Origin: Annona cherimola
Lineage: Eukaryota; Streptophyta; Magnoliopsida; Magnoliales; Annonaceae
Assembly (NCBI GenBank): GCA_030490835.1
Contig: CM059975.1
Location: 52,443,174-52,507,173 of the forward strand
Direction of reading: 5' to 3'
Length of the DNA stretch: 64,000 nucleotides
In this document: positions 34,068-45,089 of the stretch, in pieces
Layout of the letters: every line of letters starts with the position of its first letter
How positions within the stretch are numbered: the stretch's first letter is position 1
Position numbers and translations under genes: made by a program
Notes under the pieces: generated by a model
What the model was told of the DNA's origin: nothing
The model's database searches: none
Seen by the model: only the letters and a program-made list of their open reading frames with translations

Positions 34068-35716
34068 TGTTGGAAACATGAGGAAAACTAGCTAAATCTA
34101 TGTTTTGATGATTAACAAATCAATTTGAGAAAGTCTTGGCTACTAACAAGTTTGTGAAATGTTTAAGGAATATACATTTGAAGAAAATTAAGTTAGGAAG
34201 GCCAAGTCGATCCCCAAGTCGACTGCAAGATCGACTTCAAACTTGCAGAACGTCCAGAGCTGAAATGGGAAGAAGACCAAGTGAAGTCGCAGGTCAAGTC
34301 GACTCCACATGCGACTTGGGTAGCCAAGTCGCAGACGAAGTCGACCTCGATATCGACTTCAGTCGTGCAAATTCTTCCAGAGTTGAATTTCGGAGCAGCA
34401 GAATATCGAAGTCGCAAGCGAAGTCGACTCCAGTTGCGACTTGGGTGAAGTCGCGAACGAAGTCGACCCCGAAGTGCGACTTGAGGTTTTGGAGATTCAA
34501 AGATACTGATTCAAGCTTCTTTCAAAGATCAAAGATGCAGTTTCAAGATTAAATGATTTCAAGATCAACTCAAAGCCTCTCAAGTCCAAGAGAGGAAGCT
34601 TCAAGGCATTCAAGATCAAATCAAGTCTATCAAGTCAAAGGCTTGCAAATCATGGAGCTAATGAAAGCAAGACTCAATGATTCAAGACATGAAAAACACA
34701 AAAGAAGCAAAGGCATGATGAGACAAAGCATCTCGAAATTATTCAAGTTCATGAAGCCAACTGTCGAGGTGAAGTCGAACCCGAAGTCGACTCCACCTGC
34801 GACTTGGGTCAAGTCGAGAACCCAAGTCGACCCTGACTGGAACTTGAAGTTGCGACGGAGAAGCGAAGTCGCACCCGAAGTCGACTCCATCTGCGACTTG
34901 GGCGAAGTCGCATCCGAAGTCGACTCCACATGCGACTTGGGTCGCAACGGTCGGAATTAATTCGAACGTTGGCGCATTAAATGCGCGCCACCTACCTTCT
35001 AACGTTCGGATTCCCTCCAAAATTATAAATAGCATTCATGGTGGACGAGGGAAGTAGTTGAAAAACATTAAGTGAGCATAACTCCTATCTACAAGAGCAT
35101 TAAAGTGATCAAGCCAATCAAGAGAGGAAGAACTACACTTCAAGTTGCAATAGCTACATTCAGAAACTTCAAAGCCATCATCTACAAGTTCTTCCCTGCG
35201 CTAAATCGTTTCTACACACCTGTAAAGTGTAGTTTACTTTTATTGATTATTTGTTTGTATTGAACTTGATTTAGCTTGGGTAGCTAAGATCAAGTGATAG
35301 CAAAGTAGTGTGTGATTGGAGTGTGACTCATCACCTACTTGTGCTAGTTGTTGATGCCCCCTAGAGCTAGAATCTAGAAGAGAGCAAGTGGCTCTAGTTG
35401 TTAATGTCCCCTAGAGCTTTGAATCTAGAAGAGAGCAAGAGGCTCTAATTGTATTGAGAGAAAACAATAGTGGAACCCAAGTCACAAGGTGTGTGAGCTT
35501 GGAAGAGTGGAGTAGGGAGGTTGCCCGAACCACTATAAAAATTCTTGTCTACTTGTTTTTATTTCTGCTCTCTACATTACTTTGCTTTCCATTCTGTTTC
35601 TTCATTCAAGGGGACTAGATTAATCCGGGGTAAAGTTTTTGTTTAAGTTGTAAATTTTTAAGAACCCAATTCACCCCTCCCCTCTTGGGTTTTTGCCATC
35701 AATTCGGGACCCAACA
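34068..35716 (+). repeat. 3' LTR of copia element B
   Basis: 1,649 bp, about five differences from the 5' LTR. TATA at 35024-35032. Ends CCCAACA at 35716, followed by GACAT. Confidence 0.97.
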
Positions 35717-35721
35717 GACAT

Positions 35722-36313
35722 GTCCCCAAACTAATGGACATTAGGTTTATCTTAGTATCAAGTTCAGGTAGACTTGACATGGATTCAAATCTAAATTTTC
35801 TCTACAAATATATGTGTATAGTAATGTAAGAGCATTGAAGAGTCTTCGAGCCATCTCTGTATACGTGAGTTTGTAAGTTTGTAAGTCAAGAGTCCTGTAA
35901 AATCTTAGAGATGTCTATCTCAATGTAAGTTTCTTTCTATATCAATATAAGTTTCTTTCTCTATGTTTAATATGCCTATGCCTTTTTAATTAAGATATTT
36001 AAGTAAAGATTGTAAGATCTAAAACAGGAAAGAACTCTTGCTATATGATTAAACAATCTAAAATACTCCAACTCTTCATGATCAAATTACATATAATGAA
36101 GCCATGCACAGATTAACCCTAGTACAATTACAATTAATCAAATAGAAGAACAAGTATTATTTTTTGTTAGGATAAAATATTATTAAGATTGCCTCGGTCA
36201 AATTAGTATAAGTGCCAAGTAGATGTAAAAGTCCTTCTTTCTAGAAACTCATACCCATTTTATCGAGATTGCGTTTAGGAAAGAACCGCTTATAAGATGT
36301 TAATTGTGAATGA
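35722..36313 (+). promoter_or_regulatory. Pararetroviral intergenic region (right part)
   Basis: Non-coding DNA before the ORF1 start, continuous with 26951-27128 before element B inserted. It contains repeats of TTTGTAAG and TAAGTTTCTTTCTNTAT (35865-35965), and a TATA-like ATATATGTG near 35810. In caulimovirids this region holds the promoter and leader. I found no clear tRNA-Met primer site. Confidence 0.45.
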
Positions 36314-36665
36314 TGAGTAGTCTTAAGAGAATGTTTTCTATGTCTTCTTCTTCATCATCAGCACTTGATACAGAGATTCATTCTATTACGTTAGATGAAA
36401 TATAGAATATGACTGAAGGAGCTTTTGAAAATATTGAAAAATCTATACAAAATTGAAAACTACCTAAAGTTCCTCTAAAACAAAATTTATAAATTGGGGT
36501 ATTTGATTTTAAAACAGAATATAGAATTAAAACTCTTGAAGCTGTATTAGAATTTGGAGAAGGATCTCATCAAGTCCAATTATTACAGAAAAAACTCCTT
36601 TGGAGGTTTAGTAACATATTTGATAGATATAGAATAGTTTGTAGAAGAATTCTTTCAGAGAAATC
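36314..36665 (+). pseudogene. Pararetroviral ORF1 N-terminus, truncated
   Basis: ATG 36314 opens a Ser-rich start, followed by an acidic segment (GAFENIEKSIQN) and FDFKTEYRIKTLEAVLEFGE, with in-frame stops near 36404, 36455 and 36489. It precedes the movement-protein core in intact relatives. At about 36665 it joins minus-strand sequence head-to-head. Confidence 0.55.
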
Positions 36666-36977
36666 AATGTCCTTTCTAGGGGCCGACAAAATAAACCATT
36701 CGTCCCATAGAAAATATTTTCTATATAATAATGTAGTGGTTTCTTGAATAGTTTTTCTCCCTTTTCGCTAAAAGAAATTTGATATGGGAGCTCTTTTGAT
36801 TTAATAATTTCTCTATCTCATTTTTCTAAGTTAAGAATAAATTTATCAGCATAGAATAAAAAATTATAATTCTAGGGAATAACAGATGATGAAGAGGCTA
36901 CTTTGTCACTTGAAGTTTTAGAAGCCACAGTTAGCTATGAGAGTTGCAGCCTTTCCCTGTAAAAATTCTCTTGATAA

Positions 36978-37415
36978 CTAGTCAGATAAGGCATTATTCT
37001 CACCTTTAATGTATTCAATTTGAAAATTACAAGGAGATAATATAGCTTGCCAACTTGCAAATATTTGTTTTGAAACTAAATTTTTAACATCCTTTTGAAT
37101 AATATATTTGCCTACTTTACAGTCTATTTGTAATAAAAACTCTTTATTTAATAAATCTTCAATATAAAGAACAATGACTAACATTTCCTTTTTAATAGTG
37201 GGATATTTTTGTTTCATCTCATTCCATAATCCTGAGGTATATCTGACTAAATATTCTTTATCGTTATCTCTTTGTTTTAAAATACCTCCATATCCAATAT
37301 CAAATGCATCTATTTCAACGATTTTAAATAATTCCGAGTTAGCTAAATGTAGACAAGGCAAATATTTAACTTTATTCTTTATATTTTGAACTGCTTTATA
37401 TGTTCTTCTATCCAA
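36978..37415 (-). pseudogene. Pararetroviral RNase H
   Basis: A 145-codon open minus-strand frame with FDIGYGGILKQR, YTSGLWNEMKQKYPTIKKEM, LLQIDCKVGKYIIQKDV, SKQIFASWQAILSPCNFQIE and YIKGENNALSD. These are the ordered motifs of caulimovirid RNase H. The first catalytic position (usually Asp-Ala-Ser) reads DAFDIGYGG here. The frame ends near 36978 by a stop. Confidence 0.85.
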
Positions 37416-37479
37416 TGATGTGGATTTTTTCTTAATCTTTATACTAGTAATTTTCTGCCTTGTTCAACCTTTTCATAAA

Positions 37480-38160
37480 ATTTTGAGACATAATTTAAAC
37501 ATCTTAAAAATCTCTGTAATTTTTTTTGTCTTGAATTTCATCCAAAAATTTTTTGGCAAAATATAATAGCTCTATTTATTGGTTGAATAGTGTTATTTCA
37601 TTTTTTTTCTTTCAGATAAAACTAATCCATTATGATGAATCGTGTTTCTAAATATCTTTAGATGCTTCCAATGTTATTGTATGGAATTTGAAAATAATAA
37701 TATGTCATCAATATAAACAATAATAAATTCAGAATATGGGTTTAAATATCATTCCTTATATTTTGAAATTCAGAGGGAGCATTTTTTAATCCAAATGGCA
37801 TTACATTCCATTCATAGTTCCAAAAGGTACTGTGAATGTTGTTTTATATTTGTCTTTTTCTACTATTTGTATTTACCAATATCCTGATTTTAATTCAAAC
37901 TTTGAAAATATTTTTGCCTTTATTATCGTTTATAATAAATCTTGTTTCTTGGGAAAAGGATATTTAATCCACTATAATACTTTATTTAATAGTTTTAATT
38001 TATTACTAACCGCGGAAGTCCCCATTTTAGCTTCTGCTGCATTATTAAAATAAAATGCAGCACAGCTCCATGGTGATTTAGTACGTCTTATTTGTCTTTT
38101 ATCTAATAAAGTCTATATTTTATTTTTACAATACTTTACTAACTCCGATTTCATTTGAAT
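37480..38160 (-). pseudogene. Pararetroviral reverse transcriptase, frame-broken
   Basis: Minus-strand pieces include YEWNVMPFGLKNAPSEFQ (about 37747-37805) and, one frame over, the catalytic YIDD at 37704-37715. Frameshifts and stops separate the pieces, so no active enzyme is possible. Confidence 0.8.
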
Positions 38161-38649
38161 AGGTCTAGCTTTAGTAGGTACATCTGCTTCATTAAAATTA
38201 TTTATATAAGGTAATTAACTATATGTTTCTTGTTGTTCCAAAAGGCATTAGGAAGTTCTGAGCAAACTTCCTTGGCTAATTTTTTACTAAAAGCTTCAAT
38301 TTGAGATTTCAAAGGTCCATGAATTTGTTGGTCAATATGTTTAAGAGTATTTTGCTCCTTTAAATAACATAAAAAATTCCTTTTATATAAAAGTGTTTCT
38401 TTTAGTTCTGATAACAGAGACATTTCTAGTAGTTTAATAAATGAAAAATAATTTCTTTATCTTGAACTATCATATGTAATCTTTCATTAGTGACAATGAA
38501 AGGTTTAATCATTTATAAAAATGGCATTCCTAAAATAATTTTTGTTGCATGTTTTTAATAAATGTAGTTTGAAAGCAAATATTTTTAATGCATATATGTG
38601 CCTTTGATAGTTTGACACTCATGTTTGTGTCATCTGTAGTGGCTATGGA

Positions 38650-38770
38650 TGAGTTTGTTTTTCAAAATATTTTGGTAGTATTATACCTTCTTTTATACAA
38701 TTTAGATCTACTCCAGAATATATTAGAGTTATTAACTCTATAGTAAAATCTTGAGGATAATCTATAATTT
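38650..38770 (-). pseudogene. Pararetroviral aspartic protease, catalytic Asp lost
   Basis: On the minus strand the region around 38700-38750 reads ITLIYSGVDLNCIK. The retroviral-type signature expects Asp-Ser/Thr-Gly; here the Asp position is Tyr (codon 38718-38720), so the protease is dead. Confidence 0.6.
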
Positions 38771-39308
38771 TTAAAGTTACTTTTGAATACCATTTTTGAG
38801 ATATAATTTTTTGGGTTTGATGATATAGAGTATGAAGTGATGATTCTGGCTGGTTTAAGTCTTTTTTTTTATAATTTCACTTAAGTGTTATTCGAATTCA
38901 TCTTGATTTTGTTCTTCATTTGTCTCATTTTTATCTAAGTCTTATAATTCTAAAACTTGTATCCTATTTTTCAGTTCAAATATTTCTTGTTTCATTATTT
39001 TTATCCCTTGATATAATTTAGGAATTGTTGATGGTTTAGGTACTTAAATATTCTTCTTGATGCTTTATGATGTTAAATAATGATGCTGAATCTTTTATAG
39101 AATAATAATCTGATTCTAAGTAGGTTTCATAGTCATTTGGGGAATAAGAGCAAGTACATAGGTTTTCAGATCCTGAGGTGTCTTGATTTTAAATATAATT
39201 TAATTGTTCATCATCAGTGCTTTCATCTTGATCACTTGTGTTGTGGCTAATTCCTTAAGTTTTTTAGTAATAATTTCAAGGCGTAAATTTTCTTTTCTAA
39301 TAATTCTT

Positions 39309-39985
39309 TTACTTGTCTTTTATAATATTTTGAAGCATAATGTCCCTTTTTCCACATTTGCAACATTTAATATCTTTTTTATCTTTAGGAATAGACAGTT
39401 TCGCTTTATGATATTTTCTATAAGTCTTTCTAGATGGTGTTCTTGAATATGTAGTATAATTATTACTTTGAAAATTAAAATTATTTCTTTTATAAGATTT
39501 TGATTTAGGAAATATTGATTTTTTCATAAGATTCTTTTCAAATAGTAATTTTTTTATACCATATTGGGAACATAATTGTAAAAAAATTTGAGATTTTAAG
39601 AAATGTGTTTTTTCTATTTTCTTTTGATGACATAGCTCTATTTCTACGAATCTTACTTTTAAAAATAAAGTTCCCCAAGTATAGTTTTCATATATTAACT
39701 TTTCTCCGTCTTCTTGTTTTATAACCATTTTTACCTTATTTTCTATAATTAATGGTAATCTGTACAAAAAAATTTCTTTATATATAGGTTTGGACCTATC
39801 ATCTAATAATTATACATCTATTAGAAATACATCTTTATACTATTTAAAATTAGATATTTGTTTACATCTTAATTTTAATAATCGTTCTCTTATAATTGCT
39901 TGATTATCCTCTACTCTTCCTAAAAATTAATATATTGTTGTGCTTATAAGGGTGTTTATAGGTTCTTCATCATTGACAATTGCCA
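39309..39985 (-). pseudogene. Pararetroviral coat-protein region, inverted homologue
   Basis: The minus frame 39767-39309 (VIKQEDGEKLIYENYTWGTL ... KSKSYKRNNFNFQSNNY, zinc-knuckle start KCCKCGK) matches the plus-strand copy at 24,050-24,459. Further homology to 23,817-24,047 lies at 39,770-39,985. The knuckle is disrupted after the second Cys by a small deletion. The segment 39,986-40,548 matches 23,188-23,816. Confidence 0.7.
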
Positions 39986-40548
39986 TAATCCCCATGCTAA
40001 AGTAATAGCGGATGTTTGAGCTATACATCTTCTGAGTTGCATTAATAGTTGAGTATATGTTATCATACTGTTACACATATTCTAAATTTGATATTCACTA
40101 GCTCCATCTATGTTTCATTTATATAATGAATTTTGATTGAATTCATTTATCGTAGTTTTTTTTTCTTCTTAAAATTGTCGGTCTACTGGAGACGACCTTA
40201 GATAATATTTTTTTACTCTTCATATACATTCTTTATAATAAGTTAGCTAGATTTTCTCTATTTATGTTAGGATTTGTTTTAGAAATAATTTGTACATATT
40301 TCTTTTCTTTATATTTTTTATCTATTTCTTTTAATTTCTTTTTTAATTCTGTCATAGTTGTTGGAGGAGATAAAGTAGGTGATTCATTCACTTTTTCTAG
40401 GATTTCTTGAATAATATTTAAGGGTTTTTGGAAAAAGATAAATCTAGTTTATATTTAAGTGGTGTTGGCCCATTTATAGATTCTGTTTATTTTATTGTTA
40501 CTTCTCCTTTAGATTTGTCTAGTTGTTTTTCTACATTTGTTAACTTAT

Positions 40549-41540
40549 GAAGACCAAAGGGCCAAATGTATAAATCAAGTCATTTGAAGGCAAAATAAGA
40601 AGAAAGAGAGGAACCTAGGCTAAATGATCAAGGTTATGAGATATGAAAATTCAAATGACCAAAATGGGAAATAAAGTTACAACCCAAGTCCACTTCACTT
40701 GCGACTTGGGTCAACTCTGAGACCAAGTCGACTCCAGAGTGAAACTTGATTGAAGAATTGAATACGGAAGTTGCAATCGAAATCGAACCAGACTGCGACT
40801 TAGATGAAGTCACAACCAAAGTTGACTCCGAGTGTGACTTGAGTTGTAATGGTCGGAAAAATTTAAACGTTGGTTCATTGAATGCACCTACCATCAAACG
40901 TTTAGATTTCCTTCTCCTCTATTTAATATACGTTAAATGAAGTAAAGAGGATTAGCTAGAATATTAATTGAGCTTCAACCTTCTAATCCTCAAGTATTCA
41001 AGTGAGCATTAAAAGATTTCCAAGAAGAACTGAGTCATTGATTGCAAGTGATAAACTAATCCATCAACAACTCATTCAACACGTTCTTTTCAACATTGAA
41101 ATTGTCCCCTACACATCTGTAAAGTGTAGTCTTACTTTTGTTCATTGTTCATTTGTGATTCCACTTGGTTTGGTGTTGGAGACCAAGACAAAGTGAAGGC
41201 AAGTAGTGTGTGGTTGAAGCGTGACTTGCCACCTGAATATTGTGAATGCCCCCTAGAGCCAGAATCTAGAAGAGAGCAAGGGATCTTGGTGTAATCATAT
41301 TGATTTAGTGGAACCCAATACACAACAGTGTGCTCTTAGAGGAACGGAATAGGGAGGATTTTTCCAAACCACTACAATCTTCGTGTTTGATTTCTCTACT
41401 CTATTTGTTATTTCATTCTCCATGTTTTTCATTCAAGGGGACTTAATTCACAAGGAGTTACATCTGATATACCGAAGGAAATTTTAAAAGAACCTAATTC
41501 ACCCCTCTCCTCTTGAGTTTTGTCATTAGCTCGGAACCGA
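40549..41540 (+). mobile_element. Old copia-family LTR, right half
   Basis: Continues the LTR begun at 22497: decayed GTCGAC units (40,680-40,850), TTTAATATACG at the TATA position, GTAAAGTGTAGT (41,120-41,131), one CCCCTAGAGCCAGAATCTAG unit (41,249-41,268), TCACCCCTCTCCTCTTGAG (near 41500), and end AGCTCGGAACC. The expected terminal AACA is missing; GACTTG follows and also precedes the left end (22493-22498). A short deletion at the LTR end plus a target duplication containing GACT would explain this. Confidence 0.8.
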
Positions 41541-42239
41541 CTTGTGAATGCTTAAGTAGATCGTAATATTTTATTTTCTTGGTATGTTCAATATTTAAAA
41601 GAAATTAATTAAGTGAGTTTTTGGCATTAAATTATTGTAAGAGCATGGAGTATAATTTTGAGAATATTGGAGTTATTTTGGATTAGTAGGAGGAATTGGT
41701 TCAAGTTTAGTGTGTGACTTAAATTATTGTGGGCTTGACCATTTATACTAATTGTGAAAAAATATGTTAGTTGTAATATAGTTTAGCATGATAATCAACA
41801 TGAATTTTATTTGTGGATGTTTAGTTATTTTGATGGACATGTTTTATTTATGAATATATGTGAGCTATAATGTATTTAGTAGGAAGTGTAAGTGAGAATT
41901 ATTTTTACATAATTTAACAACTCAAATTATATTGTTTGTGAATTTATGGTGAGAGTGATGCAATTATATTAATTATGAAAATTTGGTGGGTAATTAATTG
42001 AGTTTGGTGTGAAATTTGCTTTAAAATGTGATTTTTACAACATTTGGCCACTAAAATATTAATTTCAAGTTATTTAAATAAATTTTATAAGTTTTTGGCT
42101 TAAAATTATATTTCGCTATGAAATAAAAAATGTTTGATATTAAAAATAATTATTTTGGGCTTCAAATAATTTTAATTTATCACCTGTTAATTAATTAGAT
42201 TAGTTAATAATTTAAATCTTTATTTTATGCAGGTTAACA
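41541..42239. other. AT-rich non-coding stretch
   Basis: No reading frame or known motif found. It may be the outer part of the LTR of the Athila-like element to the right. Confidence 0.3.
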
Positions 42240-42930
42240 TGCAAATCTAGGCCGTTCATCGAATTATCAAGAAGTGGGTCGCACCATTTAAAACTAGAAA
42301 TTCAGCAAAATCAGATGATCCAGACCGTCCATAATTATTTACCAAATCATGCATCTAAATTTCCAAAATTCTAGCTGGCCATGATCTAGACTGTCCAGCG
42401 TTCAAGCACAAGATCAGCCGTTCTTCATGCATAGGTCTAAGCCGTCCAATTCCATGCATCCATCGTCAAGACCAACCCGTCCAAATTGTGCAGATCATGT
42501 GCACCGTCCATATTTTCTTAACTAGCAGAAAATCACGTCCCACCCATGCTAAAATCCCAGCCGTCCATCTGATTTTAGACGTTCAATCAGCCATTCAAAA
42601 ATCCAAACCATCCCGGTCGTTGATCCATGATAAGACATCTAGCATTAATCACGTCCAAATCCTATGATGAAACGTCCAGCTGTCCACCGTCCAGATGTGC
42701 TGCTCATCCAGGCCATCCAAAGCATCAACAAATCAAACCATCCAATTCAAATCAACAATCAGTAATCATCCAAGTTGCCACCGACCAGATTTTTCAACCA
42801 TTCAGCAAAGATCTGCACCGTCTATCTAATGCGTTCAGCCGTCCATTTAATCAACGGCCAGAAATAATGCATCTCAACCATCCAAGCATTCATCCAGTCG
42901 TCCATACATTTCATTCCAGGCAGTTTCTTT
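42240..42930 (+). repeat. CCGTCCA-motif cluster
   Basis: Exact CCGTCCA occurs at 42325, 42442, 42477, 42504, 42561, 42687 and 42839, all on the plus strand. Many near-matches (CCGTTCA, ACGTCCA, TGTCCA, TCGTCCA) fill the gaps, often alternating with ATGCAT or AATCA. The spacing is irregular, about 25-60 bp. Confidence 0.85.
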
Positions 42931-43131
42931 AATCTATGCAAAATATTCAGGGTCCAGATCCATGCATGCGTTCCAGCGGCAATCGAAGCCTTTCATTAAT
43001 CATAGCGGTCCAATTTCTATTAATTCGTCATTCAAATCTCCAAGCCATCAATCCTATGATCACAGTCGTGCAAATAATGCAGTCCGCTTGGCAGATTAAT
43101 TGCGTAGGTTATCTTTACGCATTTAAACTAT

Positions 43132-43140
43132 TATAAAAAG
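43132..43140 (+). promoter_or_regulatory. TATA box, putative LTR promoter of Athila-like element
   Basis: TATAAAAAG lies 300 bp before the first gag sequence and just after the CCGTCCA cluster, in the same direction as gag. The stretch 43141-43439 is a purine-rich leader without a clear gene. It is plausibly the R/U5 and leader of the element. Confidence 0.5.
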
Positions 43141-43439
43141 GACTTTGAGCAAAGGGATTGGAGAGGAGGAAACTGGGAAGAAATTGAGAACACAGGATTT
43201 TGACAGAGAGAAAGAAAGAGAAGTGGTGAGGAGGTGGAGAGCACGGGCCAGAGGCGGACCGGTGAGTTGCGTGGAGCGGCCGATACACCATCGAGGGCTT
43301 CAAACTAATAAGCCTTTCAATCTTTTTCCCTTTTAATTGTTATTGTCTTATTTAAGATGAACTTTAATTTTATTTTGGATTTAACCATGTTCGGCTAAGT
43401 CCTAAATCTAGGGTTTAGGATATAGCATGCGTACAATAG

Positions 43440-43837
43440 CAAGTGAGTGGTTCTATTCTATGTCACCCAACGCCTTCAATACATGAAATGAGCTCTCTAC
43501 TGTCTTCCTGGAGAAATTTTTTCCACCCACTAAAACTAGGAAAATCAAGGACGAAATTAATCAATTCATCCTAAAAGATGGCGAAACTCTCAATGATGTG
43601 TGGGAGAGAATGAAAGATCTGCAGTGCAAGTGTCTTTATCATGGCATCTCGCAGGGCGACATTATTGAAAACTTTTTCAATGGACTCGACCGACCTACCC
43701 GAAGCACTATCAATTCAGCCGCTTGTGGCCGATTCATGTGATTCACTGACGAGGAGGCTCTCGAACTCCTCGATGATTTAGCTCTTTATGATTCTTAATA
43801 CGATGATATCGGAGGACCCTCTCTGCGAGGTAATGTA
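43440..43837 (+). pseudogene. gag: Gypsy gag remnant, first part
   Basis: Frame with FLEKFFPPTKTRKIKDEINQ, WERMKDLQCKCLYHGISQ, FFNGLDRPTRSTINSAACG and EEALELLDDLALYDS, interrupted by TGA at about 43739-43741 and a stop near 43797. This is a retrotransposon gag core. A second, more decayed copy flanks the gypsy element at 48655. Confidence 0.8.
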
Positions 43838-45089
43838 TGTTGATCATATGCTTGCTTTAAAAAAGATTAATTTAATTTTGATGATTAACAAATAATTGAA
43901 ATATCATTAAAAAGGTTCTAATAAATTTATGTAAGTGTCCTCAGATATTTTATCTCTAATCATGTGTATGAAAATGAAAATGTGAAATAATTTAAGTTTC
44001 AAGAGCTCAAGTTCATCAATAGCAAGTTTAGCAAAGTGAAGTCTCAGCCCAAGTCAACTTCACTTGCGACTTGGGTGAAGTCCCACAGCCAGGTCGACTT
44101 CGCCTGCAACTTCGGACAGACAACAAAGTGAAGTCCCAACCCAAGTTGACTTCACTTGCGACTTGGGTGAAGTCTCGACCCAAGTCGACTTCGCCTGCGA
44201 CTTTGAAAGCAAAATTTTGGACGGCAAGTGGACAACAAGTTTTAACCAAAGCGAAGTCATAATCCAAGTCGACTTCACCCATCCCAAGTCGCTCCACTTG
44301 CGAGTTCAAGTTATAACGGTTGAAAATTCGAATGTTGGAGCATTAAACGCATGTCAACCTCCACTACAACTGCTAGATCTTTTTTCTCTATAAATATCAT
44401 TGAAGTATGAATGTGAACAATAGGAGAAAAAGGAAAGAAAGAGAGAAACACAAGATGAGCTTACACCTTTCATTATTCTAAAGTGTTGAAGTCATTTGAA
44501 CAACTATTGAAGCTTCAAGTACTACTACTTCAAGTGAGCTTACAAGATCATCTTTTTCACCTAACAAGGAGCTTCCAGAGTTGATTGATTACACGTTGTA
44601 AAGTGTAAATTCTCTTTTGTTTATTTTATTTTGTGTTATTGCTTTGGATCAATGTTAGAGATCGAATTTAAGAAGAAGCAAAACAGGGGGTTGGTTTGAA
44701 TTTGTCTCACAAACAAACTAAACTTGGTTGGTTGGAATTGGTCTCACCAACAAGTGATTATTGTATGTGCCCCCTAAAGCTAGAGTCTAGAAGAGAGTGG
44801 GTGCTCTAGACTATATTGAATATATAATAGTAGAACCCAAGACACAATAGGTGTGCGCTTGGAAGAGTGGAGTAGGGAAGGTTGCTCAAACCACTATATA
44901 TTGTTGTCTTTTGTGTGGTTTGATTGCTTGCATTTTATATTTCATTTACACCCTTTCATTCTATCTTATAGTACGTTTCATCAAGGGGATTAAACTTACA
45001 AGACGTTAAGCTTCTAATTACGAAAAGAATTTTCAAGAACTCAATTCACCCCTTCCCTCTTGAGTTTTGCCATAAACTCGAGACCAACA
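43838..45089 (+). mobile_element. Solo LTR of the copia family
   Basis: 1,252 bp from TGTTGATC to ACCAACA, flanked by ATGTA on both sides (43833-43837 and 45090-45094). GTCGAC-type units at 44040-44290, TATA (TATAAATAT) near 44391, one CTAAAGC...TCTAGAAGAGAG unit near 44772-44795. It is shorter than the LTRs of A and B because it has fewer hairpin units. Confidence 0.95.

Larger units (their letters stand above)
27129..35716 (+). mobile_element. Copia element B (Sirevirus-like), near-intact, no env-like ORF
   Basis: 8,588 bp. LTRs of 1,649 bp each (27129-28777 and 34068-35716) run from TGTTGG to CCAACA, with a perfect target duplication GACAT (27124-27128 and 35717-35721). The LTRs differ at about five positions by eye (~0.3%), so B inserted more recently than A. 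It has a canonical primer site, an intact 616-codon gag, and pol in the +1 frame interrupted by one nonsense codon (31236-31238). Two polypurine tracts precede the 3' LTR. Unlike A there is no GTCGAC spacer array and no env-like gene between pol and the LTR. It sits in the intergenic region of the pararetrovirus mosaic. Confidence 0.98.
35722..40548. mobile_element. Endogenous pararetrovirus mosaic, right block
   Basis: Continues the mosaic from 27128: intergenic DNA and the start of ORF1 on plus to about 36665, then a switch to minus strand with 3' end, RNase H, RT, protease and coat protein in that order up to 40548. The outermost ~1.3 kb of the right block (about 39,300-40,548, minus) matches the outermost left block (23,188-24,459, plus), so the whole insertion is bounded by diverged inverted repeats. 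Confidence 0.85.
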
